From Quercus robur (lineage: Eukaryota > Streptophyta > Magnoliopsida > Fagales > Fagaceae), in the NCBI RefSeq assembly GCF_932294415.1, contig NC_065544.1, positions 32,273,210 to 32,337,209 of the forward strand: a stretch of DNA of 64,000 bases, in the 5' to 3' direction. Position 1 is the first letter of the stretch. Each line of letters opens with the position of its first letter. A program made the translations under genes and the position numbers. Below the pieces are notes generated by a model. That model made no database searches. It saw nothing but the letters and a program-made list of their open reading frames with translations, and was not told the origin of the DNA. Positions 13,184-22,148 of the stretch are shown here, in pieces.

Positions 13184-15805
13184 TTTTTTATTTTTAATAT
13201 AAATAAATAAGCCTTGGTACCTATCCAAAAAAAGAAGTAAAGCCTTGGTTATGAGTTATTACAATGACTGTGTATGAAACTTTTTGTTTTGTTTGTTTGT
13301 TTTTTTTAATTGAATGTGTCTAAAGTACCATTTTTCTTTTATTGCATGAGTAGATTGGACTTTTTAGGATATTGTAATATTTGAAATGATAAGGAAATAT
13401 GTACCTAATTATTGTAATAAATTGTGAAAATCATCATCTTAACTCTAGTTAAGATAAACTTGAACCTATTTAGATATTTTTTTAGTCAAGATTGCTAATA
13501 TTTTACACATTTATTTTATTTATTTCCATAGTAATTACTAATTAGTTGTTAGAATAATTAGTATGTCATCATGGTTTGATCTACGGTCAAACCTTGCTCT
13601 GATTTTAAAATCTTGAACCTGTCCAGTTTCGGATCTTTTAATGGATTGTTTTTAAAACCATGATTTATACACCAATTGTTTTGAATTCAGGTGAAACTAG
13701 GGTTGTGAAAAACCCATGCAAACCCATCCCACATGCCCAACCTAATCTAAGTTCTAACCCAAGCCTTTCTATTGATTTCGTTGACCATTTTGGTCAACAC
13801 CGGATTCATCATGGCAAACCCGTTCCTTTTCAATTGGATATTGGATGGAGGGAGGTTTGGCCAATAAATCTAACTGGCCAATTTCTCTCTCTCTCCTCCT
13901 AGGGCAACCCTTGTTTATATGTGAGATGATCTTGATTGTGGCTGTGGGAGGCCAATCCAACATCAGCAAGGCTGAGTATCTGTCGGGCAGCTTGCTGTTG
14001 TTGTCAACTCGCTAAGTTAACGATACCTACTGGATCTGACTGATAATGACTGTTTGATTGATAACCTGATTGTCATCAGTCGGCATTGGGTGCTGATGTT
14101 TGAATCTGAGGTGATCGGGTTGGGTGGAGAGTTCTACATAAACCAACCACACCTGACCATGAACACCCCCATGTGAAACCATGATGCTTTGGAGATTTAT
14201 TTTCCATTTCTAGCCATTTCAAATTTTATATAGTTCCATTCCTACCCTTAACCATTTATGTTTATTTTCTCTGCTTTATAAGCAATACACTCATCTAGTG
14301 CCCGTGTGCTTGGCATGTGTGGTTCACTAAAGATATGTATTATACTAAAGGAATTTGAAGAATTCTAGCTGAATCTACGATATTGCTGTGGCTCATTGGC
14401 ACTGCCCCCTGGTCTCTCCCATGGAGAAAGTCTAGGTTGAAATTCCCCCCCACTTATTGTAAGCAAACAAAACTTTAATGACTAAAATCAATGAAAAAGT
14501 TTGTGAGTTCAGCATTTAAATTAGAATTATCAGAATTGACATCATTACTTCCTCAGCTGAGATATAGTGTGTGTTTGGCTCCAGCTTAAAAAGCCAGCTT
14601 ATTTTACTATTCAGCTTATTTTTGCTACTATTCATGGGCCTCATTACATTTTTTTGTACTATTTATGGGTCCCACTGTATTATTTCAACTAACTTTTACC
14701 TTTAATTACAGTACTTTCAACAAAAAGTTTTTAGTTTCAGTAAAATAAGCGAATCCTAAACAGACCCTAGTGAGGGTGATTATTTGGCTCTAGCCTCTAG
14801 GCTCTGAATCATATATTTCTAATTAATCTCACCTAAAGATGGGTGTGTTTCATTGTCTTATCTATCAATGGGTTGGATCCCCTGTGCCTCAAAATACCAA
14901 ACACAAAATTCTCTAGCACTGGCGTGTCTTTTACATTTTAAGTTTTTAACCCCTCATTAGCCTGAGTTGTCCCAAGATGTTTGGTCCCAGTTTCTATGTC
15001 ATTTTTAAAGTTCGGTGAATAGAGGTCGGATCTTGGTGTGATAGCGAGCGCCTTCACCAAAAACGATAGGTTGTGGATTCGAGTTTGGGAACCAGCGTCT
15101 TGAAAAAAGTTAGGGGTATGACTGCCTACCAACCTCTCTTGGACCTTGCAAAAGGAGTTTTGTGCATTGGTTACGACCTTTTTTAAAGTTTGGTGAATGA
15201 GGTTGGTACTTGTTTAGATGTGCAAAGACAGTAGTTTGAGTCAGTTGGAATTGTTCCTCAAACCTGAACTTAAATCACTGACTGCAAAATGGTGCTTGTG
15301 TGTCATTTACTTTCATTAACTTTCAAGGACTTTGTCTTTAGATCTTTGCTACAGTTTTTCACCATAATATTGGAAAATAAGCTACTCAAATCTATTGGGC
15401 CTTGGGTAAATACTGCAAAAAGTGGACTGTGCAGAAATGTTCTTTCAAATAGATTGACGAAAAGCCATTTGCATATACTTCACCTTATATTGGCAAATCT
15501 AATAATGTTTCTAAAACCATTTTCCATTCACAGGTGGAGGAAACGAACTCCTTGGTGACTGAACTTGTGAAGGTGACCGCAAAAGAACGGATTTTGCTTG
15601 AGCAATGCAAAGATTTTTTGTCAACTTTGGGGGCCATGCAGGTAAATTTGGCTCTTAGTTTTCCCCATTCTACTTTCATTTTATAATTTTATGAGCATTA
15701 TCATCATAAATCTTCTAACAGGTCAAGGACTGTAGCTTGAGAACGCATATATTACAACTTAACCGAGTACCAACAACTACCAGCAGCCTGACTACACGTG
15801 TGTAG
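3..15805 (+). CDS. QWRF-motif protein (SCO3/EDE1/AUG8-like), 5'-partial, six visible coding exons
   Basis: The family consists of plant microtubule-associated proteins; members act with augmin or at peripheral microtubules (established for EDE1/AUG8 and SCO3). Exons inferred from reading frame and GT-AG sites are 3-818, 3138-3257, 12117-12233, 12344-12433, 15534-15641 and 15722-15805. All junctions are phase 0 and together give about 444 codons. Exon 1 is rich in Ser/Pro/Arg (microtubule-binding style) and holds the signature [10 protein letters not shown] at about residues 250-259 counted from position 9. The later exons give the conserved helical C-terminus, with [32 protein letters not shown] and the ending [13 protein letters not shown] before TAG at 15803. 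The frame is open to the window edge, so the true start lies upstream; the TTG at position 9 is not a start. No premature stop or frameshift was seen, so the gene looks functional. Which paralogue it is cannot be decided from this part. Confidence 0.93.
819..3137 (+). other. Intron 1 of the QWRF gene
   Basis: The intron runs from the donor GTATGG after GAG to the acceptor GCATCAG. It is AT-rich with T-rich tracts. No open frame, TIR pair or TE protein was recognised. A stretch near 2358-2416 resembles one in intron 2 near 11166-11222. Confidence 0.8.
3258..3610 (+). repeat. Tandem duplication of about 180 bp starting at the exon 2 donor
   Basis: Two diverged copies lie head to tail, about 3252-3431 and 3432-3610. 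Both contain GACAAGT(A/T)AGATTCAG, TTTAAATCAGTT, CACTTGGCT, GTGACTTTGAAT or a near match, and TTGTCCAGTTATATAAACT. The first copy begins at the real donor (ACAA|GTAAGA). In the second copy the equivalent site reads ACAA|GTTAGA. Confidence 0.8.
3740..4385 (-). mobile_element. 5'-truncated L1-type LINE fragment (zf-RVT end)
   Basis: Read on the minus strand, this is the 3' end of a plant L1 ORF2. It begins with [20 protein letters not shown], continues into the zf-RVT cysteine cluster ([20 protein letters not shown]) and ends with a poly(A) tail, seen as the T run at about 3740-3752. A stop or frame change lies near 4038. It is related to the LINE at 4827-9423 (compare FGIQWVMP with FGIHWAMP). 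It lies antisense in QWRF intron 2. No convincing target-site duplication was found. Confidence 0.85.
4386..4826. other. Intron 2 sequence between two LINE insertions
   Basis: This is non-coding intron sequence. The last 16 bases (4811-4826) are the left target-site duplication of the LINE that follows. No other element was recognised. Confidence 0.6.
4988..6176 (+). pseudogene. LINE ORF1 remnant
   Basis: Two overlapping frames (4988-5608, then about 5600-6176) together read as the C-terminal part of a plant L1 ORF1: a Ser/Thr-rich linker, then [16 protein letters not shown] and a charged, Lys/Arg-rich tail ([10 protein letters not shown]). A frameshift near 5600 separates them. The N-terminal RNA-binding domain usual in these ORF1 proteins is not recognisable. 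ORF1 would coat the LINE RNA. It stops just before the ORF2 start at 6273. Confidence 0.6.
6273..9387 (+). pseudogene. LINE ORF2 (endonuclease, reverse transcriptase, zf-RVT), decayed
   Basis: The APE-type endonuclease is at about 6273-6980: [30 protein letters not shown] and SRIDRFL are all visible. The reverse transcriptase follows at about 7260-8560: [33 protein letters not shown] and the catalytic LLFVDDTLV near 8300. The C-terminal zf-RVT segment is at about 9030-9387 ([27 protein letters not shown]). Stops or frame changes occur near 6582, 6990, 7440, 7893, 8150, 8343, 8556 and 8794. It is therefore inactive. Family assignment is certain; the exact clade within plant L1 is not. Confidence 0.9.
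9854..10914. mobile_element. PIF/Harbinger-type non-autonomous element nested in the Mutator-like MITE
   Basis: The ends GAGCATCCACAGCAGTGG and the complement GAGCATTCACAGCAGTGG are inverted repeats. The flanking trinucleotide is TAA on both sides (9851-9853, 10915-10917), as expected for PIF/Harbinger. The 1061-bp interior has CCA-rich repeats (10,090-10,165), a purine-rich GAGA tract near 10,660-10,740 and a GC-richer centre (10,300-10,640). No transposase was seen. Confidence 0.85.
10806..10836. repeat. Perfect 14-bp-arm hairpin
   Basis: GAGGAGCTAAATCT is followed by TTT and its exact reverse complement. It lies in the subterminal part of the Harbinger-type element. Confidence 0.85.
11001..12116 (+). 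other. Remainder of QWRF intron 2
   Basis: The sequence is T-rich intron ending in the acceptor TGTAG at 12116. It contains the G-rich tract at 11377-11399. No further element was recognised. Confidence 0.6.
11377..11399 (+). other. Potential G-quadruplex on the sense strand
   Basis: Four runs of 4, 6, 5 and 5 guanines are separated by single bases (A, T, T). Further G runs lie on both sides (11355-11367 and 11402-11407). It is within the intron of the QWRF transcript. Confidence 0.75.
12801..13662. mobile_element. hAT-like non-autonomous element in intron 4
   Basis: The ends CATGGTTTTAAAA and TTTTAAAACCATG are exact inverted repeats. They are flanked by ATTTATAT (12793-12800) and ATTTATAC (13663-13670), an 8-bp duplication with one mismatch. 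The 862-bp interior includes a GA microsatellite (13149-13181) and T-rich tracts, and no transposase. The superfamily is inferred from the TSD length. Confidence 0.7.
13699..14172. mobile_element. Short hAT-like element in intron 4
   Basis: The flanks GTGAAACT (13691-13698) and GTGAAACC (14173-14180) form a probable 8-bp duplication. The ends AGGGTTGTGA and the complement of GAACACCCCCAT resemble the GGG(T/G)GTGTTCA type hAT ends, but the match is imperfect. It is non-coding. Confidence 0.5.
14381..14480 (+). mobile_element. SINE fragment with tRNA-like A and B boxes
   Basis: GTGGCTCATTGG (14388-14399) resembles an A box and GGTTGAAATTCC (14435-14446) a B box. Their spacing of about 36 bases between boxes is normal for a tRNA-derived SINE. 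The boundaries and TSD are not clear. Confidence 0.5.
14568..14767. mobile_element. Small MITE (about 200 bp)
   Basis: The left end TGTGTGTTTGGCTCCAGCTT and the complement of the right end GGGTCTGTTTAGGATTCGCTT form imperfect inverted repeats. TAG flanks both ends (14565-14567 and 14768-14770). The GTTTGG ends point to PIF/Harbinger, but this is tentative. Confidence 0.55.
15021..15179 (+). mobile_element. SINE with 19-bp TSD in intron 4
   Basis: A 159-bp unit is flanked by direct repeats TTTTTAAAGTTCGGTGAAT (15002-15020) and the same with one C-to-T change (15180-15198). GGATTCGAGTTT at about 15076-15087 resembles a B box, with a weaker A-box-like stretch (GTGTGATAGCGAGCG) upstream. The 3' end is GGTTACGACCTT. 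No coding potential was seen. Confidence 0.75.
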
Positions 15806-16120
15806 AACTGATCTTATTTGACGATTCACTCTTAATGCTAACTTTACACGCAACCTTTCCCTTATCCACCGGGTGGAGGCAGCACTGGAGGTAATAAGAA
15901 TGGATTGATTAGCTAGTTTTGGCTTCTCATTTTGCATTTTTGGAACCTTATTTTGGTCTTCTGTGCCATCTATCTTGTGTATCTTTGTATGTGAAGATTA
16001 CAGAAAATCGCTCTTCTTCTTACTAATTAGCTGTACACAATTATTCATCCACCCTTCAAGTCAAAAGGAAATAGATATGTATATATGTAATGTTCTTATC
16101 GCTGTTAAATAGTTCATCTT
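15806..16120 (+). other. Probable 3' UTR of the QWRF gene
   Basis: This is downstream of the TAG at 15803. A possible 3'-UTR intron donor (GGAG|GTAATA) lies near 15890. The polyadenylation site was not identified, so the end is arbitrary. Confidence 0.4.
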
Positions 16121-16981
16121 TATATTCTTCATTTTGTCATGTGAATGTGCTCTTCTGTTTGATTATTTGTGATCGTTTCAACGACGCTGCCATTATTTTC
16201 ATGTTAAAATCGATACAGTTATTCAAGGAGATTGCTAGTGCCAAAGCTTTATATTGCATAACAAAAATGTCAAGGATTAAGATTTGAAATTGGCTTTAAG
16301 TAATGCACAAGTTCCAAATAATTGAATTAAAAACAATAACTCGGCCTTGAGTCGTTAAGTATCCATAAAATTTTCTCAAAGGGTGTTTTTTGGCATGGAT
16401 GCAAAAAGTTGCGTTAATATGTCACGGTAAAGTCAGCGGATGGACGTTTTTTCTTCTTCTTTAGATGAATGTTGTGGGTGATTTTTCTATTAGCAGTTAA
16501 TCGACAGTTGTAGAGTTGTAGTTAAAATGTATGTATGTTGTCTATTTATGACCCCAAGTTTCAGAAATCCATTATCAATGAAAGCTGTAGCTTCATTTTA
16601 TTTTTATTTTTTGGAGACTTATGCTGTAGCGTTATTTTTTGTTTTCTTGCTAAGAGTTGTATCATCATTTGTTGTTTAATCCTACGTTTGTAAAATCGTT
16701 ATCTTAAACTGCACGTACTCGTTTGATAATTATCTCAGTACAGAAATTTTACACCCATACATAGCAAAGCAAGTGGTCTAAGCTCAAGCTTTTCTATCAT
16801 TGTTATCATCATTAATGTTCTCTTTCTGATAATGAGAGCATCCTCACACGGTAATACTGACACCGCACAAACAGATGATTCCCAATCAAATCCTTGGTGG
16901 CAGGCCACAAAGAGAGTCGATCTTGCAATTAAACTATTAGACTTTCGGTATCAATCTTGTGATTTTAGAATCAGCTATATA

Positions 16982-17130
16982 GGCAATTTTGTTCGCAACA
17001 AATTCTATAATTGCTAAAGTGATTGACTGTGAGTGGTGGATACAATTTACATCTATGGACCTATCACATTTTCTTGACTATTTACACTCACTTCAATAAT
17101 TGTGAAACTTGTTGCCGAAAAAAGTTGTCT
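16982..17130. repeat. Fold-back (MITE-like) inverted repeat
   Basis: The left arm (16982-17031, with TTCGCAACAAATTCTATAAT) pairs imperfectly with the complement of the right arm (17081-17130, TTCGGCAACAAGTTTCACAA). The spacer is about 50 bp. No clear TSD was seen. Confidence 0.65.
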
Positions 17131-17945
17131 TTTAGTATTATTGTTTTGGAATCCATTGTTTTATCCATTAGATAGTGGACAATACAAAAGAGTAATACTC
17201 TCCCTCTAAATAATCTCTTCAGTATGAACTAGATCTGATCCCAAATTTCTATAAGATACCAAAATCTCTACTAGTACAGATGTGAACTAAAGTAGCCAGG
17301 GGCCATGTCCCTCAAAATCCCACAAAGCTCTTTCATTCTGCATAAACTAGCGTTTATATAGATCAAAATTGTATGTACCAATCTAGGCTACAAGAAAATT
17401 ATGTGTTATGGAGATATCAAATAGATTCTGATCTGAATATCAATACAAAGATTTTTTTTGTTTTTGTTTTTGTTTTTTTGTTTTTTTTAAAGAAAGAACT
17501 TTAGAGTAGAGGGTTGGTGAAGCCATACAGATTTGACGAGTTTGACTATTTTGGTCAGCGACAGCTCATGTTAGAATTCCGGCGCATGCGGAGGCGTGGA
17601 TCAAAGGAGCCCACCACTAACATGCGCTGTTAGGGGGACATTGAACCGTCCTCTCTATCTTTTTTTGAGACTCACACTTTAATTTTCTCAAACACACTAC
17701 TTGTCGGTTGTGTCGTTTTTATTTTTATTTTTATTCTGCATAGGACATCCATGTTTATTGGTTCCAACCTTTGTTTCAATTTTTGATTTGGTGCTAATGT
17801 TCCATGCATGATATAAACAAGACATTTCTTATTTCGATTAAGGGTATGTGGTTAGATCTTATACTTAAACTATGAATACTACAAATTTTACTATAGGTTT
17901 CGATATGTCTGTTACCGTTAGCTTTTATAATGCAGTAGATTGATT

Positions 17946-18073
17946 TTTTTATAGGGAATTGAGCAACTTTTAATTTAAATGGCATTTGTTTATTCTCAAT
18001 GTACTTTTATAGGGAATTGAGCAATTTTTAGTTTAAAGAATTTGATTATTAGGTTTTGTTTATTCTCAATGTA
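17946..18073 (+). repeat. Local tandem duplication of about 60-70 bp
   Basis: Both copies share TTATAGGGAATTGAGCAA at the start and TTGTTTATTCTCAATGTA at the end. The middle differs by a short indel. Confidence 0.75.
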
Positions 18074-18702
18074 GTGTGACCCTTTTGAAGCCTGCTAATT
18101 AACGAGGACACAAGAATAGCCAGTTAACAAAAGCTTTTTACTATAAAAGACTTATAAATCAATGTGTACGGATTACAAAAGAGTAATTCACAATTTTATC
18201 TATTTTGTTGTTGCGTGATATTGACATTGATCACATTCATTGTTACATCGATTTCTAAAATTTTTGTAATAAAATTTATAGTAAGTTTTTAAAACATTTT
18301 TCTGGGATACTAAACAAAAGAGTTTGATCCCTCGTTTAAAACTGTCTTCTTAATTTAGCACAAATTGTATTAGTATGAATTTTTATCATCACAGTGATTA
18401 AGTTTGACTTTGGATAGAAATTCAAAAACATGCAAGATAGGACATATAATGATGAAGGATTGCTTGATGTGTACTAGACTCGATAACACGCCTCGATGAG
18501 TAATTAGTCGTTATTGAATGAACTTGAAAGTTCAAACCCGGCCATGCAAATCTCTTAACATCATAGGATCTTTGTCTCCTGAATACTATCTAGGCCTTAT
18601 ATTTTTTTTCCCCTGTTAGAGAATATAATCTAGCCATGCACCTATTATGATAGCACTCAACAACAATGGATTTGACCCGTACTTAAAACGCCATCAGTAT
18701 TA

Positions 18703-18909
18703 GAGTTTGTTTGGATACCGTTTATTGCTAAAAACTGAAAACACTGTAACAAAATAATTTTTAAATGTGTGAATAGTACCGTGAGACCCATTTTTGTAAT
18801 TATTTTTGCTGAATTCCATATTTGTAGGTCCTATGAACAGTGCATGGGATCCACAGAAAAAACTCAAACGCGTTGCTAAATGCAAATGTTGACCTATCCA
18901 AACTTACGC
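18703..18909. mobile_element. PIF/Harbinger-type MITE (207 bp)
   Basis: The ends GAGTTTGTTTGGATA and the complement GCGTAAGTTTGGATA are inverted repeats. TTA flanks both sides (18700-18702, 18910-18912). It has no coding capacity. Confidence 0.8.
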
Positions 18910-18912
18910 TTA

Positions 18913-19599
18913 AATCAATTTATGAGAAAAGCCTAACATAGAGGTAATGATATAGAGATTGACCGAAAAGCTTCGGCAGCATGGTTGCATACTTGCATGT
19001 GTTCTTGTTTGCTTAGCTGATAAATTCTATTATCATCAAAATAAGAGATTTAAGGATTGGATTCCCGTTTACACCGAGAGTCAACTAGTGTTTTAATCTG
19101 ATGATTAAAAGTAATAATCATCATGTAGCGGATATTATAGATTGAAATTTTACTGTAACCAAAAAAAAAATAAAAATTTTTTTTTCGAGATCTGGGTGCT
19201 TGGGGTCCATTATCAACATTGGCGATGCGGCGTTTTAGACTTTGCAATATGCAAAAAGCATAACATGCACGGATGATGGACCCCAGTCTCCAATTGAAAG
19301 CAAAGAATGGGAGCCCATTGGTTATGGATACATGCAGACTAGATTTATTTTATAATGACATGCCACACAGAACGCATTAAATCTATGTTTGTTTGCAATT
19401 CAGTCGAATTTTTGTTCTATCATTTTCATAATAGGGCTATATTGTTTTTCCTTATGTTTCTTCTTTACCCTTTTTATTTTATTTTTTAAATTTTATTTAT
19501 TTATTTAGTGCAGATATGTATTAGCTTTTAGTTTTTCTTTTAAATGGGGTGAATGCCTCTTCAAAGTACTCAGAAGCCAGTGACCTTCCAAATTTCCAT
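18913..19599. other. Intergenic AT-rich DNA
   Basis: No gene or element was recognised here. Confidence 0.5.
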
Positions 19600-20310
19600 C
19601 CTGTGTCTAGGGGTGGCAAATGGACGGGTTGGGTCATAAATGGGTTGGGTGTGTAATTATCTATTTATCCATTTATGACCCGCTTTTATATAAATTAATT
19701 ATCCATTACCCGCCCAACCCATTTAATTAGTAATCCGCCCATTTAACCCAATATGACCCAAATACCTCCAAAACTAGTTGAATACCCTATTGACTTCCAA
19801 AATTACCAAAATACCCTTAAATACCCAAAATGACCCAAATACCCCCTACAATTACCAATATACCCTTGGACATCCAAAATTACCAAAATACCCCTAGAAT
19901 GATAAATATACAAGTTTTCTCATTTGTCAAATTAGTTAGCCAAAAAAAAAATATCAAAAATTAAACTAGATTCCTGAATATAAGCTATATTTCCATAAGG
20001 TCCAACATTATCCATTTTTTTTTAACATAATCCCACAAAAAAGGTAAAGATCCAAAATTTTAGGTGTGGCTGAATCTTTTAAACAAATATAAGCAACTTC
20101 TATTTTATGTAATTTAGAAACACATGTATGTCTCATAATTTCAATCTTACTCATTAAAACATGATTAGAGATTGGAACCTAAAGAAATTACTAAGTAGCT
20201 CATAATTCAACACCAATATTAAAACAGTAAAATTTATAACCTTAATTAACATTGCCCAAAAACTTAATTATATTCCAGCAATCATAGAGAAAAATAAAAC
20301 CACAAACACA

Positions 20311-20864
20311 GTAATGAGCTATATTTTAGCTTAAATTTTTAATGAATCTTTATCAAGATGGAGGTGATAATAGTCGGCAACGACGAGGCGCTAAAGCCAT
20401 CAGATCACATGGGCCAAGCCACTGCAGCTGGTCATGGTGGTGCAAGTTCCACTGTCACTGGAAAGTCCAAAGATTCTCACACAGCTACTCATCAAGATGC
20501 CTCTGTCTCTACTCATTGCCCAGCCACCCCAAAGAAGCTACCAGCTGTGAAACCTGCCTCTGCCTGCAAAGCTGAAGATCAACGTTGAACCCATGAAATT
20601 TGCACTTTGGAACTTTTGAGTATTGTCTTTTTCTTGCTGTTGAATGTTTGATTATGCTTTTCTTCTTTTGTCCTGCTTTTTCAGTGCTACCTGTTGTTTA
20701 GGATGGCTTCTTCTTTCCTTTTTCTTTTTTTTTCCTGCGTTTGTAGAATTTCCTCTCTCTCTATATGTACAAAAATAAACTGAGAAAATGTGAGAGAAAC
20801 TAAGGGACCCTTAGTTTAGGTAATGAGCTATATTTTAGCTTAAATTTTTAATGAATCTTTATCA
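20311..20864 (+). repeat. Perfect 45-bp direct repeats enclosing a 464-bp insert
   Basis: The 45 bases at 20311-20355 recur without a mismatch at 20820-20864. The enclosed DNA (20356-20819) is GC-richer at its left end and differs from the AT-rich hAT body around it. This looks like an insertion with a long duplicated target. Confidence 0.9.
20358..20588 (+). CDS. 76-codon ORF in the 464-bp insert, unknown product
   Basis: I do not recognise this protein. ATG at 20358 lies two bases inside the insert and the frame ends in TGA at 20586. The product is rich in Ala, Ser, Thr, His and Lys, with the stretch TPKKLPAVKPASACKAEDQR at its end. It has no signal peptide or membrane segment. Downstream DNA is T-rich and resembles a 3' UTR (AAAAATAAAC near 20,770). 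It may be a fragment of a host gene captured by the hAT element. An alternative frame over the same DNA (20342-20575) is judged to be a shadow. Confidence 0.35.
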   Translation: MEVIIVGNDEALKPSDHMGQATAAGHGGASSTVTGKSKDSHTATHQDASVSTHCPATPKKLPAVKPASACKAEDQR

Positions 20865-21178
20865 GAATAGTACTCTGACATCCACAATGAAAACCACTTA
20901 AAATTTGAAGCCAAAGATGGTTGCACCTAAACAACTCCAAAATTGGCTGTCATGTGCTTTAAAGAATCAAATGTGGAGGAACCCAGGATTTCATCAAATA
21001 TAGTTTTAGTACAAATAAGGAAAATGGAAGAGAAACTAATCAGCAAAGAACATAATTTAAGTAAAAAACCATTGGTGCTCAACAATTTCGTCATGAATTT
21101 CATTATACAAACAATCAGTTTAGAATGCTAGAGTAAAAGTACTACCTACACAACTAGTTGCTGACTTATAACCTAAAT

Positions 21179-21510
21179 CCCATTTCTCCATTTCAGTTCG
21201 ACACAAACAAAGAGAGCATCATCTTTTGCCAAGCATTTCATCAAGCACATAATTTACATTTCAAACCCACAAACAAAAACGGAAAATAAAGACAAACCCA
21301 CAAACAAACAAAAAAATCAAATGAAGAAGAAGAAGAGTTGAGAGCCCATTTCTCCATTTCAGTTCGACACAAACAAAGAGAGCATTATCTTCTGCCAAGC
21401 ATTTCATCAAACATGTAATTTACATTTCAAACCCACAAACAAAAACAGAAAATAAAGACAAACCCACAAACAAACAAAAAAATCAAATGAAGAAGAAGAA
21501 GAGTTGAGAG
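21179..21510 (+). repeat. 166-bp tandem duplication
   Basis: The unit at 21179-21344 is repeated at 21345-21510 with only a few substitutions (for example CATCATC/CATTATC). Each unit ends in GAAGAAGAAGAAGAGTTGAG. Confidence 0.92.
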
Positions 21511-22148
21511 AAAGACAAACTTGAACGGTCAATAAGGTCAGTTACCGATGAATGATTCAACGGCCACCGCAGTATTGTGTTCCGATTGCGAATCGGAGAT
21601 CAGGGATTGAATCGGGAAGCTTCAGAGAAAGAAACAGCTTTACACGCAACACAACGCAAGAGAGACAGAGAAAGAGAGAGAGAGAGATACGGAATATAAA
21701 TTTTTTTTTTTTTTTTTGTTTGGTTACTGAGAAAATTTGAGGGAAAGTGTTTAGGAGAGTGAGAGTGAGAGGACTGAATGTTTTGGCTTAGAAAATCTAA
21801 GGGAAAGGGAAAGTGTTTAACGTTATATTGTTTAGTGGGTAATATGTGGGTTTATTTAATTTTAAAATTTAAATGGGTTTAGTAGGTATGGTGGATTTAT
21901 CCATTTAGACCCATTTAATTAAATAACCAAATGAGTCATTATCTATTTAATCTAAATATTTAAATGGGTTGAGTTAAGATTTACCCAAATGAGGTGGGTA
22001 ATGGATGGGTTAATGGATATGGATAATTTTTGCCACCCCTACCTGTGTCTCATTATGATTCACTACAACACAAATTAGAAACTTTTCCATCAAATAAAAA
22101 TTACTACTACTATATTAACTAGCTTTTTTTTAATTAACAATTATTTAT

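Larger units (their letters stand above)
16121..18702. other. Intergenic AT-rich DNA
   Basis: No credible coding sequence. It contains the fold-back repeat at 16982-17130 and a local duplication at 17946-18073. The rest shows nothing recognisable. Confidence 0.6.
19608..22041. mobile_element. hAT-type element with perfect 8-bp TSD and captured-looking DNA
   Basis: The ends TAGGGGTGGCAAATGG and the complement of ATTTTTGCCACCCCTA form the inverted termini. The perfect duplication CCTGTGTC flanks it at 19600-19607 and 22042-22049. The subterminal regions are rich in ATGGGTTGGGT and ACCCATTTAA repeats. The 2434-bp body encodes no transposase. It contains a 464-bp segment bounded by 45-bp direct repeats (20311-20864) and a 166-bp tandem duplication (21179-21510). 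Toward the right end there is sequence that on the minus strand looks like a gene 5' leader (about 21,530-21,700). Confidence 0.88.

Noticed and set aside
18430..18570. Possible SINE or tRNA (AAGTTCAAACCCG near 18,530)
   Set aside because: The B-box-like motif stands alone, with no A box at the right distance, no tail and no flanking duplication.
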